Assembly: GCF_000969605.1 (NCBI RefSeq)
Contig: NZ_JZUE01000006.1
Location: 62,001 to 126,000 of the forward strand
DNA length: 64,000 bases
Direction of reading: 5' to 3'
From: Aquincola tertiaricarbonis
GTDB taxonomy: Bacteria > Pseudomonadota > Gammaproteobacteria > Burkholderiales > Burkholderiaceae_C
Positions 44,026 to 51,622 of the stretch are shown one piece after another. A model generated the notes under the pieces. That model worked only from the letters and a program-made list of their open reading frames with translations, was not told where the DNA came from and made no database searches. Positions within the stretch are counted from its first letter, which is position 1. Each line of letters begins with the position of its first letter. The position numbers and the translations under genes were made by a program.

Positions 44026-45474
44026 ATGCCGCATTCCCGATTACTTTCCGCACCCGCCGGGCGCCGGGCGCATGCGCCGCGCGCCACCAGCCTGCACCAG
44101 CGGCGCGTGCGGCTCATCGTGCTGGCCGGCAGCGGCGTGTCGGGCGGCGTGGCGCTGTGCTGGGCGATGTTCTTCGCCTTCAGCGGCGCGTGGTGGAACG
44201 TGGCGCTGGACCTGCTGGCAGTGGCCGCCACCGCCACCGCCGTATGGCTGGTGCAGCGCGACCGCCTGCGCGCGGCCAGCCTGCTGGCCAGCGCCACCGT
44301 GTACCTGGTGGTGACGGTGAGCGCGGGCTGGCTGGACGTGCCCTCGCCCGAGCTGCCGCGCACCATGCACCTGTTCCTGCTGGCGCTGGGCGTGGTGTGC
44401 AGCCTGCTGATGCGCGAGGAAGCGCCCTGGCTGCGCCACGGCGCGCCGCTGCTGTGCCTGTTCACCTATGCCTTCTTCGCCTGCGTCGATCCGCGCTGGC
44501 ACACGGTGCTGGCCATTCCCGATCCCGTGCGCGCCGCCGCCCTGTGGTGGGACCAGGCCGCCGCGCTGCTGATGCTGTACCTGACGGTGCATGTGATGCA
44601 GACCGACGTGGCCGAGCGCGACGGCCTGGAGACCGAGCTGCGCGACGCGCTGCTGCGCGGCGAGCTGCTGCTGCACTACCAGCCGCAGGTGGCCTGCGAC
44701 GGCCGCATCATCGGCGCCGAGGCGCTGGTGCGCTGGCTGCATCCGGCGCGCGGGCTGGTGTCGCCGGGCGAGTTCATCCCGCTGGCCGAGCGCAGCGGCC
44801 TGATGCCGGCGCTGGGCGACTGGGTGCTGGATGCCGCCTGCCGCCAGCTGGCCGCCTGGCGCCAGGACCCCGGCTCGGCCGCGCTGTGCGTGGCGGTCAA
44901 CGTCAGTGCCTCGCAGTTCGCGCAGCCGGGCTTCGAGCAGCGGGTGCTGGACATCCTGCGGCGCAGCGGCGCCGAGCCGCGGCAACTCAAGCTGGAGCTG
45001 ACCGAAAGCACGCTGGCCCACAACCTGGAGGAGGTGGTGGCCAAGATGCAGTTCCTCAGCCGCCAGGGCGTGCTGCTGTCGCTCGATGACTTCGGCACCG
45101 GTTTCTCGTCGCTGAGCTACCTGCGCCGGCTGCCGCTGCACCAGCTGAAGATCGACCAGAGCTTCGTGGCCGGCATGCTGGCCGCCGAGCGCGACGCGGC
45201 CATCGTCAAGGCGGTGGTGGGCCTGGGCACCAGCCTGGGCCTGGACGTGATCGCCGAAGGCGTGGAGACCGAGGCCCAGCGCGCCTTCCTGGCGGCCCTG
45301 GGCTGCGAGAAGTTCCAGGGCTTCCTGTTCAGCCGGCCGCTGCCGGTGGCGGCGTTCGAGCAGCTGCTGCACCGGCCTCGTCCACCGCGGACTGCGCCGG
45401 CGGCGCAAAGCGCTGCGGCCCCAGCCGCTCGTGCAGCACGGCGCGAAGCCGCTCCAGCGCCACCGGCTTGGTGA
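44026..45474 (+). CDS. Membrane EAL-domain c-di-GMP phosphodiesterase
   Basis: A 482-residue protein. Residues about 25-190 contain five or six membrane helices (LIVLAGSGVSGGVALCWAMFF onward), an integral sensor. The EAL domain (about 205-450) has the full catalytic set: EALVRW, LELTEST, DDFGTGFSSLSYL, KIDQSF and AEGVET, so it should be active. No GGDEF domain is present. The C-terminal Ala/Pro/Arg tail (about 40 residues) overlaps the 3' end of the convergent kinase gene by 146 bases. The ATG at 44026 was chosen; the frame is open further upstream but in the kinase's shadow. Confidence 0.9.
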   Translation: MPHSRLLSAPAGRRAHAPRATSLHQRRVRLIVLAGSGVSGGVALCWAMFFAFSGAWWNVALDLLAVAATATAVWLVQRDRLRAASLLASATVYLVVTVSAGWLDVPSPELPRTMHLFLLALGVVCSLLMREEAPWLRHGAPLLCLFTYAFFACVDPRWHTVLAIPDPVRAAALWWDQAAALLMLYLTVHVMQTDVAERDGLETELRDALLRGELLLHYQPQVACDGRIIGAEALVRWLHPARGLVSPGEFIPLAERSGLMPALGDWVLDAACRQLAAWRQDPGSAALCVAVNVSASQFAQPGFEQRVLDILRRSGAEPRQLKLELTESTLAHNLEEVVAKMQFLSRQGVLLSLDDFGTGFSSLSYLRRLPLHQLKIDQSFVAGMLAAERDAAIVKAVVGLGTSLGLDVIAEGVETEAQRAFLAALGCEKFQGFLFSRPLPVAAFEQLLHRPRPPRTAPAAQSAAAPAARAARREAAPAPPAW

Positions 45475-47563
45475 GGAAGTCGTCCATGCCGGCCTGGGCG
45501 CACAGCGCCACGTTGCTGGCCAGCGTGTTGGCCGTCAGCGCCACGATGGGCAGGTGCGGCAGGCCTTCGGTGTGCTCGATGGCCCGCCACAGGGTGGTGG
45601 CGTCGTAGCCCGACATCGCCGGCAGCATGCAGTCCATCAGCACCAGGTCGTAGCCGCCTTCGCGCAGGCAGCGCAGGGCGGCCTCGCCGTCCTCGGCCAG
45701 CGTGCTGGTGCACTGCAGGCTGGCCAGCTGCGCCTGCACGATCATCGCGTTGACCAGGTTGTCCTCCACCACCAGCACATGCGGCGCGCCGGCGGCAGCC
45801 TGCGGGCCGGGCGCGGCGGGCAGGCTGCCAGCCGCCGGCGCGGGCGCCGACGCGGGCGCGGCGGCGGTCGGCAGCGCCAGGTCGAACCAGAAACGGGTGC
45901 CACCGCCGGGCAGGGCCTCGTAGTCGATGCGGCTGCCCAGCAGCCAGGCCAGCCGCTGCGCCAGCGCCAGGCCGAGGCCCGCGCCTTCGTGGCGGCGCTG
46001 GGCCGAGGCATCGCCCTGCGCAAAGGGCTTGAACAGCCGCTCGCGCGCCTGCGGCGCGATGCCGATGCCGGTGTCCTCCACCCGGTAGCGCAGCACGGGC
46101 ACGGCGGGTGCGCCCGGCGCGGGCGGCCGCGCTTGCACCACCAGCAGCACCTGGCCCTGGTCGGTGAACTTGATGGCATTGCCCACCAGGCGGATCAGCA
46201 CCTCGCGCACATGGCCGGCGTCGCCCAGCACCGCTGGCGGCAGCGGGCCTTCGGTGTGGCTGAGCAGCCGCAGGCCCTTGGCCTCGGCACTGGCGGCCAG
46301 CAGCCGCCGCACTTCCTCGGCCACCGCCGCCGGGTCGAAGGCCACCGCCTGCACCAGCACCGTGCCGGCCTCGATCTGCGTCAGGTCGAGGATGTCGTTG
46401 ATGATGGCCAGCAGCCGGCGGCCCGAGCCCAGCAGCGTTTCCACCAGCGCGCGCTGGCGCTCCGGCGGCTGCGGCTGCAGCAGCAGCTCGGCGGTGCCCA
46501 GCACGCCGTTCATCGGCGTGCGCAGCTCATGGGTGATGGTGGACAGGAACTCGGTCTTGGCGCGGTCGGCCTGCTCGGCCTGGATGCGCAGCCGGCGGTC
46601 GGCGGCCAGCTCATGCTCGCGCCGGCGCAGCACCCGCACCAGCAGCGCGAAGGTGATGCTGAGCAGCCCCGCGCTCAGCAGCGCCAGGCCGGCCACCAGG
46701 CCCGCCTGGGTGCGCCAGGCGGCCAGGTAGTCCCTGGCATGCACCGTGGCGGCCACCTGGGCCGGGAAGCCCTCCACCGCGCGCACCGCGGTCAGCGGAT
46801 CGGCAGCGCCCGGCTGCAACTGCAGCGGGCGGGCCAGGCGCTGGTCGTCATGGGGCGCGGTGGCCAGCACCACGCCGTCGGCGCGCAGCAGGCTGAGCAT
46901 GGTGGGATAGCCGCCCGGGCCCTGGGGGCGCACCTGCAGCCGCTGGTAGAAGTCGGCGAAGTAGTCGGTGCGGATGCCGGCCTGCACGATGCCCAGCAGC
47001 CGGCCGTCGGCGGTGTGCAGCTGGCGCACCACGTAGAAGGTCCAGCGGCCGTTGACGATGGCCACCCGCGGCGCGGTGATCAGCAGGGCCTGCGGATCGG
47101 CGCCGGGGGGGCTCTCGGCCACGCCTTCGCGGCCGAGGATGTTCATCACCGGCGCCGGAAAGCCGCGCGAGAAGTTCACCAGGTCGCCGTCGGCTGCCAC
47201 CACCGAGAGCACGTCCAGCGCCTGGAAGTTGTCCGCCTGCGCCCGCAGCAGCGCATGGGTGGCGCCATCGGCGAAGCGCTGCTTGAAGGCCTGCACGTCC
47301 TGCACGTCGGCCGCCTCCAGCCGGGCGGCCAGGCCCTCCAGCACATGGCGCGCGGAGGAGAACACCTGGTGTGCATGGGCGGCTACGGCCACGGTCGCGC
47401 TGTCGGCATTCAGCCGCGCGGCCTGCTCGGCCTGCTGGCGCAGCTGCCAGATGGAGCCGCCGGCCACCGCCAGCACGCTGGCGACGATGGCCGCCGCCAC
47501 CGCGCCCAACGCCCGGCTGGCCGCCGCCGGGCCGCGGAAACCGAGGATGCGGGTGTTGGGCAT
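45329..47563 (-). CDS. Membrane hybrid histidine kinase with Cache-like sensor and receiver
   Basis: A 744-residue protein. A helix at about 18-38 and another at about 288-312 flank a periplasmic sensor resembling double-Cache domains (LDVLSVVAADGDLVNFSRGFP; WTFYVVRQLHTADGRLLGIVQAGI). Then come HisKA with His345 in ITHELRTPMNGVLG, the ATPase domain (RLVGNAIKFTDQG, DTGIGIAP, GAGLGLALA) and a receiver with Asp644 in LVLMDCMLPAMSG and KPVALERL. It starts 16 bases after the transglycosylase stop, so the two probably share an mRNA. Its 3' end overlaps the EAL gene on the other strand. Confidence 0.9.
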   Translation of the reverse strand: MPNTRILGFRGPAAASRALGAVAAAIVASVLAVAGGSIWQLRQQAEQAARLNADSATVAVAAHAHQVFSSARHVLEGLAARLEAADVQDVQAFKQRFADGATHALLRAQADNFQALDVLSVVAADGDLVNFSRGFPAPVMNILGREGVAESPPGADPQALLITAPRVAIVNGRWTFYVVRQLHTADGRLLGIVQAGIRTDYFADFYQRLQVRPQGPGGYPTMLSLLRADGVVLATAPHDDQRLARPLQLQPGAADPLTAVRAVEGFPAQVAATVHARDYLAAWRTQAGLVAGLALLSAGLLSITFALLVRVLRRREHELAADRRLRIQAEQADRAKTEFLSTITHELRTPMNGVLGTAELLLQPQPPERQRALVETLLGSGRRLLAIINDILDLTQIEAGTVLVQAVAFDPAAVAEEVRRLLAASAEAKGLRLLSHTEGPLPPAVLGDAGHVREVLIRLVGNAIKFTDQGQVLLVVQARPPAPGAPAVPVLRYRVEDTGIGIAPQARERLFKPFAQGDASAQRRHEGAGLGLALAQRLAWLLGSRIDYEALPGGGTRFWFDLALPTAAAPASAPAPAAGSLPAAPGPQAAAGAPHVLVVEDNLVNAMIVQAQLASLQCTSTLAEDGEAALRCLREGGYDLVLMDCMLPAMSGYDATTLWRAIEHTEGLPHLPIVALTANTLASNVALCAQAGMDDFLTKPVALERLRAVLHERLGPQRFAPPAQSAVDEAGAAAARTPPPAAAG

Positions 47564-47578
47564 GCGGCGGCCGGTGCC

Positions 47579-48868
47579 TCAGCGCTGCAGCAGCCGCTGC
47601 AGCAGCCCGGCGTCCGGGTAGCCGTCGGCCGGCAGGCCCACGCTGCGCTGCCAGCGGCGCAGGGCCTCGCGGGTGGCCGGGCCCAGCACGCCGTCAGGCG
47701 TGCCGGCATCGAAGCCACGTTCGGCCAGCGCCGCCTGCAGCTGGCGCAGCTCGGTGCGCGACAGCGGCTGCAGCTCGCGCGGCCAGGCCGTCTGCAGCGG
47801 CGGGCCGCCGTCGATCTGCCGGGCCAGCAGGCCCACGGCCAGCGCATAGCTGGTGGCATTGTTGTAGCGGAGGATGGCGCGGAAGTTGGGCCCCACCAGC
47901 AACGCCGGGCCGCGGGCGCCGGCGGGCAGCAGCAGCGCGGCATCGTCCAGCGCGGGCAGCGGCGCCCCCTGCAGGCCCTGCACGCCTTCGGCCGCCCAGG
48001 CGCTGGCAGGCTGGCGCAGCAGGCCATCGGCCCGCGCCAGGTCGAAGCCCGGCGGCAGCTGCACCTCCACGCCCCAGGGCTGGCCGGCCTGCCAGCCGGA
48101 GCGGGCCAGGTACTGCGCGGTGGAGGCCACCACGTCGGCCATGCTGCCCCAGATGTCGCGCCGGCCGTCGCCGTCCGCGTCCACCGCATGGGTCAGGAAG
48201 CTGGTGGGCAGGAACTGCGTCTGGCCCATGGCGCCGGCCCAGGAGCCGACCATGTGCTCGCGGTCGATGTCGCCGTTCTGCACGATGCGCAGCGCGGCCA
48301 GCAGCTGCTCGCGCGCCCAGGCCTGGCGCCGGCCCTCGAAGCCCAGCGTGGCCAGCGCGTCCAGCGTCGGCGTGCTGCCGTAGTTGCCGCCGAAGTTGCT
48401 CTCCATGCCCCAGATGGCCACCACCACCGATGGCGGCACGCCATGGCGCCGCTCGGCCGCCTGCAGCTCGGCCTGCAGCGCGGCCAGCTTCTCCCGCCCC
48501 TGCGCGATGCGCTGCGGCGTGACGGTGTTGTCCAGGTAGGTCCACACCGGGCGGCTGAACTCGGGCTGCGCGCGGTCCAGCTGCACCACCTGCGGCAGGT
48601 ACTGCACCGGGTCCAGCGCGGCGGCGAGGGTGGCTTCGCCGATGCCGGCGGTAGCGGCGCTGGCGCGGAAGCCGGCCACCCAGCGCGCAAAGGCGGCCTG
48701 GTGCGCGGCGGCCGCGGCGGCGGCGGGCTCGGTGGCGGCTTCAGCCGCGGGCGGCGGGGAGGCGGCCGGCGGCGCCGAAGGGGCGAGGCCGGGCGCGGTG
48801 GCACAACCCGCCAGCGCCGCGCCCACCAGGGCCGCCCGCCAGGCGGTGGACAACAGGTACGGATGCAT
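47579..48868 (-). CDS. MltB-family lytic murein transglycosylase lipoprotein
   Basis: A 429-residue outer-membrane lipoprotein: the signal peptide ends in the lipobox LAGC with Cys22. An Ala/Pro linker leads to the SLT_3/MltB catalytic domain with the catalytic Glu156 in AIWGMESNFGG, and MGQTQFLPTSFLTHAVDADGDGRRDIW. The C-terminus has a peptidoglycan-binding repeat (RQLQAALAERGFDAGTPDGVLGPATREALRRWQ as two blocks). It cleaves glycan strands with 1,6-anhydro ends. The start could also be the ATG three codons upstream at 48877; both lie just after a GGCGAGA-like site. Confidence 0.92.
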   Translation of the reverse strand: MHPYLLSTAWRAALVGAALAGCATAPGLAPSAPPAASPPPAAEAATEPAAAAAAAHQAAFARWVAGFRASAATAGIGEATLAAALDPVQYLPQVVQLDRAQPEFSRPVWTYLDNTVTPQRIAQGREKLAALQAELQAAERRHGVPPSVVVAIWGMESNFGGNYGSTPTLDALATLGFEGRRQAWAREQLLAALRIVQNGDIDREHMVGSWAGAMGQTQFLPTSFLTHAVDADGDGRRDIWGSMADVVASTAQYLARSGWQAGQPWGVEVQLPPGFDLARADGLLRQPASAWAAEGVQGLQGAPLPALDDAALLLPAGARGPALLVGPNFRAILRYNNATSYALAVGLLARQIDGGPPLQTAWPRELQPLSRTELRQLQAALAERGFDAGTPDGVLGPATREALRRWQRSVGLPADGYPDAGLLQRLLQR

Positions 48869-48903
48869 CGCCTGCATTCTCGCCGCCCTGGGCGGCACGG
48901 CCG

Positions 48904-49695
48904 TTACCGGTCGAACGCATGGCCCTCGGCCCGCAGCACCCGCATCACGCTGGCCAGGTGGGCGCGCGCGCTCTCGGGGTCGCCGGCGCGCATCTGGGCG
49001 GCGGTGCGGCGAGCCACCTCGGCGTCGACCGGCTGCAGCGGCCGGCCGGTGCCCATGGCCTTGAGCTGCACCTCGGCCGCGCGCTCCAGGTAGTACAGGT
49101 CGTCCCAGGCCTCGGCGATGGTGGGGCCGGTGACCATCACGCCATGGTTCTTCAGGAACAGCACGTCGGCCGTGCCCAGCGTGGCGGCGATGCGGTCGCC
49201 CTCGGCCACGTCCAGCGCCAGGCCGTTGTAGTGCTCGTCCACGGCCACGCGGCCGAGGAACTTCAGCGCCGTCTGCCCCGCATAGAGCAGCGGCGGGCCG
49301 GCCAGCATGCTCAGGGCGGTGGCATTCGGCATGTGGGTGTGGAAGGCCGCGCGCAGCGTGGGCCGCGCACGGTGCAGCCGGGCGTGGATGTAGAAGGCGG
49401 TGGCCTCGGGCCGGCCCTCGCCGGCCAGCACGTGGCCATCCAGGTCGCACACCAGCAGCGTGGAGGCCGTGACCTCGCGGAAGGCCAGGCCATACGGATT
49501 GACCAGGAACAGGTCGTCATGCCCCGGCAGCAGTGCCGAGAAGTGGTTGCAGATGCCCTCTTCCAGGCCGTGGCGGGCGGCCGCCTGGAAGCAGGCGGCC
49601 AGCTCGACGCGGGCCTGCTGCACGGCGTCGCTGTCCAGCAGCGGCGCCAAGGTGCGGGTCGGGGCGGGGGCGGTGGATTCCAGCGTGTGGGCCAT
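48904..49695 (-). CDS. Class II aldolase/adducin-family protein
   Basis: A 263-residue zinc-dependent aldolase-fold protein. Motifs include GLEEGICNHFSALLPG, LFLVNPYGLAFREVTAS, the metal-binding pair AAFHTHMPNA and the third His in LFLKNHGVMVTGPTIAEAW. The subgroup that includes 3-hydroxy/keto-acid decarboxylases and uncharacterised aldolases looks like this one. It lies 33 bases after the HAD hydrolase gene on the same strand, so they may act together on a phosphorylated or halogenated small acid; that link is inferred from neighbourhood only. Confidence 0.88.
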   Translation of the reverse strand: MAHTLESTAPAPTRTLAPLLDSDAVQQARVELAACFQAAARHGLEEGICNHFSALLPGHDDLFLVNPYGLAFREVTASTLLVCDLDGHVLAGEGRPEATAFYIHARLHRARPTLRAAFHTHMPNATALSMLAGPPLLYAGQTALKFLGRVAVDEHYNGLALDVAEGDRIAATLGTADVLFLKNHGVMVTGPTIAEAWDDLYYLERAAEVQLKAMGTGRPLQPVDAEVARRTAAQMRAGDPESARAHLASVMRVLRAEGHAFDR

Positions 49696-49728
49696 CGGGG
49701 GTACTCCAGTGCGGCGCAGGAGGCTGTT

Positions 49729-50433
49729 CTACCAGCCCAGCGCGCTGAACAGCGGCGGCAGCTGCGACAGGTCGGCCACGATTGCGTCGGGCTGGTAGTC
49801 GGGCAGCAGCCGGCGGCCGCTGCCGCGGTCCACCCAGATGCAGCGGAAGCCGATGTCGCGGGCCGCGGCATGGTCCAGGTGCGGGCTGGCGCAGATGTGG
49901 ACCACCTGCGCCGGCGTGACGCCCAGCTGGGCATGCGCATGGTCGAACAGACGGCGGTCGGGCTTGTAGGCACCGGCCTGCTGGGCGGTGATCACGCGGT
50001 CCACCAGGCCACCGAGCTGGGCCACGTTGCCCGCGATGATGTCGTCGTCGGTGTTGCTGACGATGGCGATGCGGTGGCCGCGCGCCTTCAGCCAGCGCAG
50101 CGCGGGCAGCACGTCCACGAACGGCGGCATGGCGCCGATGCGGCCGGTGAGCAGCGCCGCATCGTCCGGCTCGGCCGGCAGGTCCAGCTCCTGCAGCGCG
50201 CGGCGCAGGCCTTCGCCGGCCACCTCGCGGAAGCTGCGGTGCGGCGGCTGCTGCTCCAGCGCATGCTCGTGGCGGTCGTACACCTCGATCAGGCGCGCCG
50301 GCGGCAGCTCCGCCGCGCCCTTGCGCGACAGCAGTTCCTGCACCGCGGCCCGCAGGCCTTCATCCCACTGGATGAGCGTGCCGTAGCAGTCGAAGGTGAG
50401 CCACGTGGGCCGGGGCGTGGAATCCAAGGGCAT
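49729..50433 (-). CDS. HAD-superfamily hydrolase, haloacid dehalogenase type II-like
   Basis: A 234-residue protein with the HAD motifs: nucleophile Asp in LTFDCYGTLIQWDEG, motif II in IAIVSNTDDDII, the Lys of AYKPDRRLFDHA and the acidic-region HICASPHLDHAAARDIGF. The arrangement and DCYGTL start are those of L-2-haloacid dehalogenase-type HADs, though many are phosphatases. The start at 50433 has AAGGAGAGG upstream. An earlier in-frame ATG would add 30 residues without motif support. It is divergent from the LysR regulator at 50537. Confidence 0.88.
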   Translation of the reverse strand: MPLDSTPRPTWLTFDCYGTLIQWDEGLRAAVQELLSRKGAAELPPARLIEVYDRHEHALEQQPPHRSFREVAGEGLRRALQELDLPAEPDDAALLTGRIGAMPPFVDVLPALRWLKARGHRIAIVSNTDDDIIAGNVAQLGGLVDRVITAQQAGAYKPDRRLFDHAHAQLGVTPAQVVHICASPHLDHAAARDIGFRCIWVDRGSGRRLLPDYQPDAIVADLSQLPPLFSALGW

Positions 50434-50485
50434 GACCGCCTCTCCTTGCGTTGAACAGGCCGACAGCATGCGCAGTTCCGGCCTC

Positions 50486-50530
50486 ATTGTGAAATCGAAT
50501 CTTTGCGCAAACCTCAGTGGCATTCACAAT
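50486..50530 (+). promoter_or_regulatory. Divergent LysR/HAD operator region with nested palindromes
   Basis: ATTGTGAA at 50486-50493 and TTCACAAT at 50523-50530 form a perfect inverted repeat, and a perfect 10-base palindrome TTTGCGCAAA lies at 50502-50511 between them. The whole sits in the 103-base gap between the divergent HAD and LysR genes, ending seven bases before the LysR start. LysR proteins usually bind a dyad and a second site in just such gaps, so this is the likely autoregulatory and activating site. Confidence 0.6.
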
Positions 50531-50536
50531 AAGCGC

Positions 50537-51460
50537 ATGCTCGATCTCGACCTGCTCAAGACCCTGGTGTGCGTGGTGGAGGAAGGCAGCTTCACCCGCG
50601 GCGCGGAGCGTGTGCACCGCACCCAGTCCACCGTGAGCCAGCAGATCCTCAGGCTGGAGGAACGTGTGGGCCGGCCGCTGCTGCAGCGCGACCGCAGCGG
50701 CAAGCAGGCGCTGCCCACGCCGCATGGGGAGCTGCTCACGCATTACGCGCGCCGGCTGCTGGCCATCGCCCAGGAAGCACAGGAGGCCCTGGCCCTGCCC
50801 GGCGCCCAGGCGGTGCTGCGCCTGGGGGTGCCGGAGGACTTCGATGCGCAGCGCATGTCGGCCATGCTGGCCGGCTTCGCCCAGGCGCAGCCCGGCCTGC
50901 GGCTGGACACGGTCAGCGGCATGAGCAGCGAGCTGCAGCGCCGCCTGGCGGCCGGCGAGCTGGACATGGCCCTGCTCAAGCGCGAGCCCGGCAGCGGCGA
51001 GGCCCTGGCCCGCTGGCCCGAGCAGCTGGTGTGGGTGGCCGCGCCCGGCTTCGTGCCAGCCGAAGGGCCGCTGCCGCTGGTGCTGTTTCCCCCGGGCTGC
51101 CTCTACCGGCTGCGGGTGCTGCGGGCGATGGACCGGGCCGGCCGGCCTTGGCGGGAGGCCTTCGGCAGCCACAGCCTCACCGGCATCCAGGCCGCGGTGG
51201 CCGCCGGCCTGGGCGTGAGCCTGCTGCCCACCACCGCGGTGCTGCCCAGCCACCGGGTGCTGCCGCCGGCCCCGGGCTTCGAGCGGCCGCCGGGCACCGA
51301 ACTGGCCCTGGTGCGCGGCAGTGCCGTCGCGCGCGGCGGCAGCATGGAGCGACACCTGCAGTCGCTAGCCGACCACCTGGTGGCGCAGCTCGGCGCGCAA
51401 GCGGGCCAGGCGTCGGAATCCCGTGCGGGCCGCTGGGCCGCACGTCGGCATTCCGTGTGA
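50537..51460 (+). CDS. LysR-family transcriptional regulator
   Basis: A 307-residue regulator. The winged HTH (LDLLKTLVCVVEEGSFTRGAERVHRTQSTVSQQILRLEERVGRPLLQR, in sections) starts at residue 4, and the co-inducer domain begins near 88 (VLRLGVPEDF) with a second lobe around SHSLTGIQAAVAAGLGVSLLP. The ATG at 50537 gives the standard N-terminus; the frame is open upstream through the operator region and that extension was rejected. It probably controls the divergent HAD and aldolase genes and itself. Confidence 0.92.
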   Translation: MLDLDLLKTLVCVVEEGSFTRGAERVHRTQSTVSQQILRLEERVGRPLLQRDRSGKQALPTPHGELLTHYARRLLAIAQEAQEALALPGAQAVLRLGVPEDFDAQRMSAMLAGFAQAQPGLRLDTVSGMSSELQRRLAAGELDMALLKREPGSGEALARWPEQLVWVAAPGFVPAEGPLPLVLFPPGCLYRLRVLRAMDRAGRPWREAFGSHSLTGIQAAVAAGLGVSLLPTTAVLPSHRVLPPAPGFERPPGTELALVRGSAVARGGSMERHLQSLADHLVAQLGAQAGQASESRAGRWAARRHSV

Positions 51461-51622
51461 AGCGCATCCAAACGTTGCAGCGCCGGCCCCCGATGGCAGT
51501 GCATGAAGCTTGCGTAAAGCATTGATTCGCAAGGTGCCTTCATTCGGTCACAACTTGGTGGCCGGCCTGGGGCCCGAATGGCACATGAGTTGCGGAAAGC
51601 CTGGCCTTCAACAGGAGGCCTG

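Noticed and set aside
45431-49093. Open frame of 1220 codons on the plus strand
   Set aside because: Antisense to the hybrid kinase, transglycosylase and aldolase genes; no family similarity.
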